From assembly GCA_035610835.1 (NCBI GenBank), contig CM069446.1, positions 52,914,934-52,978,933 of the forward strand: a stretch of 64,000 nt of DNA. The letters are read 5' to 3'. Under the pieces are notes generated by a model, which saw only the letters and a program-made list of their open reading frames with translations, made no database searches and was not told the DNA's origin. A program made the translations under genes and the position numbers. This document shows positions 12,701-24,700 of this stretch, one piece after another (position 1 is the stretch's first letter; each line of letters starts with the position of its first letter). The stretch comes from Ophiura sarsii. Its lineage: Eukaryota; Echinodermata; Ophiuroidea; Amphilepidida; Ophiuridae.

Positions 12701-15700
12701 AGAAACCTTTCCCAACTTTCAAGGGCTACCTCAAGGATTACTGAACCAATACCAGGCATGTTTGCACTTATTTCAATGCATTTATCATGGTGATTTCAAA
12801 TATGGTAATGAAATTCAATAATTTTGACATTTTTAAAACTTTTTGTTGTTGTCAATTTGGAATGTCGTCTGCAGCCACCTGCCGCATGGAAAGCATTAAT
12901 ATTCATCTAATCATTTTGCAATATTTTGCTGGCAGAGAGATAGACAGACCACTTGTACTTTTTTGAAAGGGAAGTTCTCATTACTCAAATGAGGCGTTGT
13001 ATTGCATGCTTCTTTCCTGATTGAACCGAGATACCAATTGATATGGATGGAATGTCATGATCAACACAGATTACAGATGAAAGTACACGGTCATCTGTGT
13101 AGCACTATACACCTAGCACAAAAAGTTCCTGACCAGGGGGATTTTAAGTTAGTTAATTCAAAAATTGGTAATTAGTATCAAAAATCTAATACATACACTA
13201 AATTTTCTCTCCGCGACATGACACCTCATTCAGAAAACTTTGAACTTTTTAAGTTATGATGCTTTATATGAGGGTCATTCAATAAGTTCTACGATTCACC
13301 TCATAATTTTCCCATTATATAAGCCTGTCTTATGAAAGATTCCACAATTCCATAATCTTATGTAAATAAAAGTATACATTTTTGGAAAGGAAATGGATCA
13401 GAGAATCCAAATTTGGCATCAATTTTGACCACATATGTTGATTTTTTTGAGAAAATCACTTTTTGACCCATATTTTTGGACAAAGCTAACAAAAATAGTT
13501 TTGAGTAAAAAATGCCCAAATCGCTTGAAGCTAATGTAAAGACACTAACTTGTTAAACTTATTTTTGGAAATGTTGACTAAAAAGTGGCACACAAAAAAG
13601 TTTCCATTTGTTTACACTATTTTGGCACTTTAACACGAAAAATCACCGAGCACCTCCCGGGATTTGATCCCGGGACCATCTGCACCAAATATGTGCCCCT
13701 ATCGACTGAGGTTACTCCCCAGCGCATATGCGGGCACCAACATCGTGCCCACATATGCCTGCGATAGGTGTCGTCATCGAGCCAGTGCAGCAGCACGTGC
13801 GTGATGATAGTTTTATTTTGGATGATTTTGAATGATGCAGTGGGGTTAGGGTTATGGAACATTGAAAAATTGTTTGTTTTAACCCTAACTCCTGCGGCTA
13901 TGTTTTTGCGTGTATTTGGGAAGGGGGAAAAGTGTGAATTTTTTAATCCGAAAAATCACCGAGCCCCCCCTGGGATTCTATCCCGGGACCATCCGCACCA
14001 AAGTCTGTGCCCCTATCGACTGAGCTAACTCCCCAGCGCATATGCGGGCACCAACTTCGTGCCCACATATGCTTGCGGTAGGTGACGTCATCGAGCCAAT
14101 GCAGTAGCATGTGCATGTAGATAGTTTTATTTTGGATGATTTTGAATGATGCAGTGGGGTTAGGGTTAAAGCACCTGGTCAGTATCAGTGTGCACACTTC
14201 CTGGGGAGGGGAGGGTTCTTGTCTTTAAATAAGGAGTTGAATTGCATGCTCTTTACCGAGATACCGATTGCTATATGGATGGAGTGTCATGATCATCAGA
14301 GATTACAGATGAAAGTACAGCGTCATCTTTGTGGCAATATCCTTCATCGGTGTATCAGTGTGCACACTTCCAGGGGAGGGCTCTTTGTCTTCAACTATGG
14401 AGTTGAATGGCATGCTGGTTCCCCCGCACCCTTGATCCCCGGCCCAACTTATCCATAGGTGCAGATACAGGGTTCTCAATTGCCGTCCGTAACAGTAAGT
14501 TCAACACATTGCATTGTCGCTCTGTTATGGCATAAGGTAAATAACAATCGACACACTGTAGCTGAGATACCGCATCGAACACTGAATGCATTGTAGCGCT
14601 GCCATAGCTACGGCGCGATGGGGAACTCGCTATGACATGCGTGCATGTGCGTGTGAAGTCTGACGCTGTGGTTAGCGCAGATACACGTGTAGTCTGTGCC
14701 AATCAGCAAATTTGTTATCATTTTAAGCGTGACGCTGGCTTGATCGAATTTAATTGTGGATCTATTTTTTGTCAATCATGAATATGCATGACTTTTATGC
14801 CCGCAAATCAGCTTTGAGTGGAAATCAGCGCGTACCTGCATCTATGGATAAGTTGTGTGGAGCCCATTGATGCATGAACCAGCATATTGAATGGCATGCT
14901 CTTTCCCGATTCAACCGAGATACCGATTGCTATGACTGGAGTGTCATGATCAACAAATATTACAGATGAAAGTGCAGGGTCATCTGCACGGCAATGCACT
15001 TCATAATATACATCCAGGGGTGGATGTTGAATTATTGTCTTCAATGTGGTTATCATGCTCACGGATAGACATTCAGAACAGACCCTCAAGACTCGAGACC
15101 CAAATACACAAAATATGTATATGGTACTACAGCCTATACATTACGAGACCAATGTATATAGCAAAACAGCTACAAACTATATTTCATTCTCTAAATGTAA
15201 CAATTCATACTTACGCAGGTTGCGTGTTTCCCATATCCACTTTGTGTAGATTCTTTGTGGAGCTCTTCCGTAAGGTACCAAACTGAAAGGGAATGCAAAA
15301 GACGTCAAAACAATGAGTGTAAAAGTCGTCCAACCAATCCATATCAGTAAGCTTACCACACTATACACTTAATGCCTACTTTACAAACACACGCACAAGA
15401 ATGGTCTAAATCGTACTATATAGCTGTGTAGGGTTGGACCTGTCATTAAGCCAGATGACATCAGAAAAAACACAGCAGGACTGTTTCCCATGATAAAGTC
15501 GACGCTAATATCGTTGGTTAAAATTTTATAAAAAGGTCTGTGAGAGACGAAGAACAAGAACAAATGTGCTGATTTTCTCTGACGCTTATAACATGAACAA
15601 TGTACCACATTGAAGTTAGCACAACACAAATATAACACGCTAAACCCAATCTGCTTGGTGTAAATGCATAAATAGATGTCAAAGTACACCATGAAATGTA

Positions 15701-18700
15701 TATATGAAGGAAAATTATATTTATACAAGAACATAAAAAATAGGGTCTGCACCCGGATTTTGCGAAGGACAAATCAGAGACAAATTACTTAAATTTTGGC
15801 CATACACAAATTTTACTACTTCAGATCTAAATTTTAAAAGAAACTAATACATTACTACTGTTTCAATATAGAATAGACTAGCAATTGAACCTTAATTTAC
15901 TTATTTCTTCTTCTTTTTTAACATACATATTCATAATTTTCATGGGGAAAATGAAACATTATGCTATTCTGAGTGAAATTAAAAGTGTGAAAAATAATTT
16001 CATCGTAGAGCTCCACATCACATTATTTACTATTACAATAAAAACAGATGTTTTCTCTGATAATTTATGCAACCAAACAGACATTTTATGGTTGCTGCTA
16101 TTTTAAGCCTGTTCATTCGATCCGATTAAATGAACATCTATCTTCAATTGAAAAGAAAACATACAATTTCTTACATCATAGATTGAAATTATGTTTAATT
16201 TGATACATTAGCAAAATAAGGCTAAATTAAAAATAATAATTTGTCTCAAAGCTCCCGCGCGCATTAGTTTATTGATGCGCATTAGAAAAACAAACAAAAT
16301 CAGATTTTCATTGATCACATCATTTTAAATACAAAAGGTCACTTTTACAAGTATTTCAATATTTTATATTTTAAAAAAAAGAAAGAGAAAAAAAAGAGAT
16401 TTTTTAATATAGCCTAAAAAGTCTGCACTAATTAGGTTCTCATTAGATTTATTATCCGTATCCAGGTATAGCCCTGGGGGAGGAAAATTGTGAAAATCCA
16501 AATAAATTGTGTAAAAAGCCTTACTGCCCAGCCCTACACAGAGGGCTGGCCGTCCAATGAACAAGGTTTTTTGTTGTTATCTTATCTCAACATTTTAACA
16601 TTATGTTCAGATAAACCCCAGACTTGCCATAAACAAGATAAATGTCATATATAAAAAGGATTTTAAAATATTCATATTATTCACACATTTTTATTTTTAT
16701 TTTATTATGGAGCTGTCTGATTCTAGAATGCAGTTGTCATAATCTCACATAAGGCAATAAATAAAGTAATGTTTTCCTCCACAGCTTTCAGAGAGGAGGG
16801 GCGGGCGGGCAGATTTTTAAAAATATTTTCTTACACCAGCGGAAGCTCAAAGTTCAGCCAACAATAAGTTGTAATCACTCTAAAAGTCGCACGTGTTATA
16901 AACACTTAATTTAATATTCAATGCCATTTAAACTGTTAAAAAGAGAAAAAAATCTGGAAGAAGAAAAAAATCTGGAAAAAAAAAATCTGGAAAAAATCTG
17001 AAAAAAAAGAAGAAGATCGGAGCGGCCCTTAATCTGACGAGCGGGCGGTCGAGGACAACATTACAATTTTGTTTTTGCCTAAGCCATAGAACAACTGTAT
17101 AAATCAACACTAAAAATTAATTAATCTTGTTATTTGTTTCCATTGCTAAATTATTTTCAATTCTCTTTAGTGCTGTCTGAATGTGGAATGGGTAGACAAA
17201 TGTTCAGATAAGCCGACCAAATAGATCAATGCTATTGCGATGAATAAATACATTTTATTGTATCATACTTTTTATTTCTTTCTAATGCTGATTGATTTTG
17301 GATTGCGGTCGTCAAATTCTCAAATATACCCAACAAATAAATATGAATTTTAAAATCTTTAAATTTACAGATTTAAAAAGAATTTCTTTATATAATTATA
17401 TCGTAACATTTTATAATTTCTTACAAAAACTGTCTGATTTCTGTAAATGCGGCTGTTGACCAGGCCACCTGTTATTCCAAGTCGTAAATAAAACCATTGG
17501 AGTAATCACAGGAAACAGTCAACTCATTCATTAGAGCGATTGCTTTTTATAGATCATTATACTGTCACTAATTTAGCTGCATCGGGTTAATTCTGACTGT
17601 GAGTGGTAATTCCATGTGTATGATTTCACATGTCAGCGCTGTTCTGTAAAAACCGTCTGTATGTTTTTTTGGCCCTTCAGCATGTATAAAGTAAAGCTGC
17701 CCAACGGTTATGCATAGGAAGTGTTGCTTTATACATGTTTAAGGGCAAGAGAACATACAAGGTTTTGATAGATGTGTTTTTGGCCCTTGAACATGTTCAG
17801 AGCAGATTGCATAAAACGTTACACATAGGAAGAATTGCTTTATACATGCTGAAGGGCCGGATAGAGATGCGAGGTTTTGACAGAACAGCAACGATATACT
17901 GTCACTAATGTAGCTGCATATTGTCAATCCCAACTGTCAGTGGTAATTCCATGTACAAGATTTAGTCTCACATGTTTTACAGACAAAATAGACACATCTT
18001 ACCGGCCCTACAAAACCCAAATGATTCTATTTTTGTTCAATTTCTAAGTAAAACAAAGCTGGACAAATCCATATGTGATTGTCAACTATCGATGTGCTGC
18101 AGAGGCAAAAGAACTTATTTCGAGTAAAGAAAATGGCCATTAAAGTTTGAAAAGATCAATCTATTTTGGCAGTTTCAACACCAAAAAAATGTGCTGTATG
18201 CTGAACGAGTGCACCGGTGTGCTGTTTAAATACTGCATTCTCTCTGGTAAACATTGGATTGTTGAGGACATTTGTCTAATTCCTGAAATAAAATGTTGCT
18301 GGGTAATTTACCCAATTTACCAATAGTTTTGCCAATTTGAAAAGCAGCAATTTACAGGATTTTGATAGAAAGAAAATGAAAACAGTAGATGGTTATAGGA
18401 TCAGCCATCAAATCTTACTATTAGTGTTGTGTTTAGAAATGGAACTAATTTCTGCCTAACAACAAGCTTAATCTTACATACATATTCATTGAAAAAAGGT
18501 GTTAGGGGACGTTAATTGAGCGGCGGGGTGTTTAGAAAATACAGTATTAGAAAAAGTCATTTGTTAACACTTTCCATGTGGCTATTAGTTTTACCATGTA
18601 CAAAACAGACTTTTCAGAAACCATTCCCAACTTTCAAGGTCTATCTCAAGGATTACTGAATCAATACTAGGCATGTTTGTACTTATTTCGATGCATTTCT

Positions 18701-21700
18701 CATGGTGATTCCAAATATCGTAATGAAATTCAATAATGATGACATTTTTGAAACATTTTGTGAAGTTTTGGAATGTCGTCTGCAAAAACATCTTTTACAT
18801 CAATACTAGGCATGTTTGTACTTATTTCAATGCATTTCTCGTGGGGATTCCAGATATGGCAATGAAATTCAACAATTTTGACATTTTTGAAACATTTTGT
18901 GAAGTTTTGGAATGTCGTCTGCAAAAAACACCTTTTACATCAATGCTAGGCATGTTTGTACTTATTTCAACGCATTTCTTATGGTGATTCCGGATATGGT
19001 AATGAAATTCAATAATTTTGACATTTTTGAAACATTTTGTGAAGTTTTGGAATGTCGTCTGCAAAAACACCTTTTACATCAATACTAGGCATGTTTGTAC
19101 TTATTTCAATGCATTTCTCATGGTGATTTCGAATATGGTAATGAGATTCAATAATTTTGAAATTTTTGAAACATTTTGTGAAGTTTTGGAATGTCATCTG
19201 CAAAAACATCTTATACATACCAGTCCTTTCTGCTTCTTTGATTTCTTGGAAAACCTTCCCTGCAAGCCCATCGGATTCCTGGAGCTGACGATAGCGTGAA
19301 ACGACGAGACGGAGAATATTCCCAGCCTGGCGAGGGCGTGCTTGGATGGCTTTGACACGCATGCCAGCAGAACCTTGGGATTGGGTAGTTCGCTGCCTTG
19401 TAAGGATGCCATGTAGCAGCGCAGACGGTATAACTCCAGGTGGAATTTCTCCAGGTTTTGGTCCCATTGGGCGATCTGGAGAAAGGAAAGTATAGAATGG
19501 GTTATGGATGTAGAGGATGAACACTTTTGCTTTGAGGACTGACTAACCCGTTTTTGACATAACCTGAGACAAAATTCACACCAAAAAACCCAATATAATA
19601 TAGATATTCTCCCCAAATATAATCAGTGGAAGGCTTTTCATTAGTAAAAAAGATAAAAGAAAAGATGCCAGCCCCGCCCCCCTCTCCCCCCCAAAAAACA
19701 AAACAACCCTCCCCCCAAAAAAGACCAAAAACAAAATGACAACAATCAAAAACACACCCCAACAACATAAATCAATAATCAAACAACAAAACAAATAACA
19801 CCCAACCCAACTACTAAATTTAAAGACATGCCTTTAAAACAAATGTTCCTATTTTTTTTGCTTGTTGCTAATATTATCAAAGTCTACTTGGAGAAACCAA
19901 CCAAACGTAATGCTTTCCTAGTATTCAAAATATATCTCAACATAGGATGATAACATAATGTACGTATTATATCATCAATCATAGGGTCATTTCCTGTTGA
20001 GCATCCTTCCCCTCTAGACTTGAAATCGTCCCCTCTAGGTGTTCCGAAGAACAGAAATCCTATATTTCAAACAAAAATTGTTCAAGTTGCCAACACTGGC
20101 TATATCCATGGTACTGGATTATCAAATTCTGGGATTGCCAAATTGGACAAGTCCCAATATTGATACAGCATGAAAATCTATGTTGAAAAGTCACATACAC
20201 AATCTTATGATTCTCATAAAAGATTTAGCTCACTTTTATGGGTGTGTGAACCCTCAGGTACACTCTTAGAAAAAATGGTTCGTTTAAGAACCCTTTTTTG
20301 TCCCGCGGGGAGCACCTTTTGGCCTAAAAGGTTCTAAAAAGAACCTTAGAATGGTTCTTTGAAGAACTTTCAAATTTTATATAAGACATAAAGGTATATT
20401 TACTTTTTTGTTTATGTAATATGCAAATTCAAGAGAAATGTAAACAAATTTAGTCCTTTTCAACTGTTAAAAATCATTTCTTCTTGGCTAAAAACATTTT
20501 TTACCGTTTTACCAAGAACCATTGAGGGTTCTCCATAATTTTTCCCCAAAAGGTTCTTGAAGCTTGAGGAACCATTTTCTTGGCTAAAGAACCCTTTTAG
20601 AACCTTTTTTGGTTCTAAAAGGAACCCAATGACATTTCTATAGGGTTCCTTTTAGAACCAAAAAAGGTTCTAAAAGGGTTCTTTAGCCAAGAAAATGGTT
20701 CCTCAAGCTTCAAGAACCTTTTGGGAAAAAATTATGGAGAACCCTCAATGGTTCTTGGTAAAACGGTAAAAAATGTTTTTAGCCAAGAAGAAATGATTTT
20801 TAACAGTTGAAAAGGATTAAATTTGTTTACATTTCTCTTGAATTTGCATATTACATAAAAACAAAAAAGTAAATATACCTTTAGGTCTTATTTAAAATTT
20901 GAAAGTTCTTCAAAGAACCATTCTAAGGTTCTTTTTAGAACCTTTTAGGCCAAAAGGTGCTCCCCGCGGGACAAAAAAGGGTTCTTAAACGAACCATTTT
21001 TTCTAAGAGTGTATAGCCTACGTAAAACTGCCGCAACTTCTTCCTTGTTCATTTAATCTATATAAAAGTATACATTTTCATGAAATTGACCATTTTGGAG
21101 AAAATTATAAAAACACTTTTTTGGGTTTTGCAAAGATAACTCAAAATATAGTTTGTCAAATTTTGTCCTGGTTTTATTATAATCCTAATTAAACCCTCTA
21201 GGAATGGTTTTGTTGTTGTTGAATATCTGATTTATTTTTTGAATTATTGATCAAAAAGTGCCAACAAATCATTCCTAGAGAACTTCATTAACCCTAACCG
21301 CACTGAATCTCACTAAATCTCACTGCCAGAAACTATCTCCAGGCACGTGCTGCTGCATTGCCGCGATGACGTCACCTACCGCAGGCATATGTGGCCACGG
21401 AGTTTGTGGCCGCATAGCCGCTAGGGAGTTAGCTCAGTTGGTAGAGGGACAGACTTGGGTGCGGATGGTCCCGCGATCAAATCCCGGGGGGTGCTGGGTG
21501 ATTTTTCGGGTAAAAAAATTAGCACTTTTTCCCCCCTCCCCCCGATACGCACAAAAAACTAACTTTACTGGTTAGGGTTAAGATGAATTTGGTGCAATTT
21601 CAGCGTTTTTTACCAAAAACTGAATTTGTTATGAATGCAGCACATTTTGAGCAAAAAAGTGCTTTTTAGGTCAAAAATTAAAAAATCAGCATTTTTGGTA

Positions 21701-24700
21701 AAATGTAATACTTTCTAAAAATGGTTACTTTTATAAACATCATATTAGTAGTTCAAAACTTACAGCTCTTGATAACTTTCATATTGTGAGGGTTAACAGC
21801 CCCCTTAAAGAAAACGTGTGAGGTGTTAACATTCGGTAAATCTAATGTATCGCAAAATTCACAAAATGAAAATGCATGCAATTATTCCACGCTGTACAGC
21901 ATATTCTTCTAAGCATTCTCATTTGCTCATTTGAGAGTTCCCATCTTTTTAATGCACACAAACATACCTGTGTTACAATTGCATTTTTGTTCTTTATGTC
22001 TTTCACAACGGTGATCTGTAACTGTGCCATCTTCTTCATCTTGCTCTCCTGTGATAAAAGAAAAATTCAAACATAATAAAGTTTTTAACAATTGTACGTG
22101 GTTATTCAATTAGTCAAGGTATAAAATGAAAATTGGTAATATATATTGGAATCTTAACATGACAGAATTACAATGCACTTCACTACTAAAAACACCCAAT
22201 AATTACACCGTACAAGCTCTGTGGGAGGATACTTGACGTCACATCCCAATACTCACACCTAGGTGTGACATTTAACAACAAACTTAAGTGGTGCCCTCAT
22301 ATTGATTAAATTACAAACAACTGCAAAAAAGTCATTGGGGTCATCAGAAGGAACTTCAAGTCCTGCACACCTGATGTTAAATCAAAACTTTACTTGGCAC
22401 TAGTTCAACCAAAACTCGAATACGGCACAGCTGCATGGTATCCTAATACCAAAAAGGACTCACACCAACTTGACATGATTCAAAGATCAGCAGTCAGGAT
22501 GTGCTTAAACAACTATTCTTGGGAATCAAGTTTCACTGACATGATATCCACATCAAGTGGCAAAGCCTTGAAAGCAGGTGCAAAATTACCAGGCTTACAC
22601 TCATGCACAAAATTACACACGGCCTGGTGTACTTTTAAGTTTAAAAACTGGCAAAACCACCTAATCAAGCCAAATAGGCAACTCAAAAAGACCCATGACT
22701 TATCCTACCAAAGAATTCTGACCAAGACTACGACCTATTCCAAAACATTCTTCCCTTGAACGACCACTCATTAGAACAATCTCCCTCATACAATTCTGGA
22801 CACCGCCAACCATAATCCCTTCAAAACAATGATCCGGAACCACTTCAACGAGCACACAGCATCAACAAATGGAAACAGTCTACCCAGCCACAACAATCAT
22901 TAGGTCATGTCATCAACTCTAGTGTGATGCGGATATTACCGTTTTGCTGGAGTAAACCAATCCAGATCCAGATCCAGAACCAGCCAGGCTATTTTTTTGT
23001 GTGGAAACCGGTGGAGGGAGACACAGTATGAATTTTGTACCCAACAAATCGCTGCAAAACCCCCGGGATTCAACCAGTGGCCCCTCCAATCACCATGCCG
23101 CATCCCTAACCACTAACACTTGCCTGGGCAGCGATTTTGTACCCACATATAAGCTCGGATGATGAGGTCATCAAATTGAATGCTGTAGCATAGGGGGAAG
23201 TAACAGGTCTATCTCTTATCTCTGCAGATCACAAAATGGACCTCAGTGGCACTCCATTATCAATACCAGTACCATTTTGTCTCTATTGCAAGCCCCTGGG
23301 GACGAGACAGTTTGGAAATGGAGACAGGGTTATTAGAGGAATTTTAGGTGAAAAATAGAATAGTTTGGCGAAAAAGTGAGTGTTAAGGGGGCTGTCAAGT
23401 GTCAGAAATAGCTTCCGTAAAACTGCCGTAACTACGTAATTATTCATATATTCCATATACAAGTATACATTTTTTTGAAGGAAAGGGTTCAATAAATCTA
23501 ACCATGAACATAAAATTGCTCTAAAAAGAACCATTTTGGAGAAAATCATAAAAAACGAGAATTTTCACCAGTCTTCAATTCGGACAAGGTAACCAAAAAA
23601 ATATTTTCTGAAAATCTGTCCTTTTACGATTTTTGTAATCTTAAGAAAATTACCCGGGTTCCATTTTTTTTGTTTTTTGATATCTGAGATATTTTTTTAT
23701 TTATTGACCAAATAAGGCAACAAAATGGGATTTTTAAATACAACAAACGTGAATTTCCACAAAATGATCCGAAAAATCGGGAAATAGGCCTAAAACAAAA
23801 AACTAAAAAAATGGAACCTGGGGAAGATCATGGTGGTTGCGTTAAACTTACTTGCTGTCCATCAGATGCAGTTTGTATTGAGTTATCGTGTCTGTAAATC
23901 GTATTTTTACTCAAAAATGAACATAAAGAAATCAACCGATGAATGTGAAAAGTGACAATACCGCCGTTTGATCATGGTTTACGGGGAAATACACGTATTT
24001 CAAATCCTGTTCTTTAGATATTGTGGGAAACATATAAATCCCCAACTTCGTGCAAAGTTTCATTACAAACCGTTCTTTTCTTGGTATCAAAATAACCTCA
24101 AATGTGTGTTAAAAAACACCTTTTTCATGATGTCGAGTTTGAAAAAGAAGCCATACCATTTTATGCGCATTCGAAGTGCGTTCACAATTTCCGGGAAGCG
24201 TAACGCATTCAAGCGCGTGCGTTAATCGACAATGAGCGCAGACGCGCGCGGAATGTTTTGAGTTGGCAAAATAAATGGTGACGCGTTCGCGTTGAACCGG
24301 TTGACAAAGATTTAGACGCTCGTGTATTAATTTCTGTGCGCAACACTCTGCGGCTAATCATCAGAGTTTATCATTATAGGCCAGTGTAGTTGAGTCTTTA
24401 TCAATGTGATCATTTAAAAATGCACCGTGGCGGGATTAGTGAGTAGTCTGGGTGTAAAAATCAACACCTATCCTAAATAAAGGACTAATAGTAAAGGAGA
24501 GAGAAAAATTGGAAACAGAGAGAAAGCAAGAAATGGGATGAAGATTTAATTTAAGACCTGTCGTTTGGTAGGCTCTAGGCCTACATGTTTTCTCTTCTTC
24601 TACCTCAGATATTTAAAGAGACGGAATCGGGTAAGCTTCTGATTAACATGATTAATATGAGTCACGTCACGAATTGTAATTTCATCATAAATAGTAAAAG

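Noticed and set aside
13845..14170. Telomere-like GGGTTAGGGTTA
   Set aside because: Only about two units occur, and they are part of the repeated SINE flank, not an array.
24160..24310. CpG-rich promoter
   Set aside because: It is the subterminal part of a transposon inside an intron, and no transcript start motif or exon follows.
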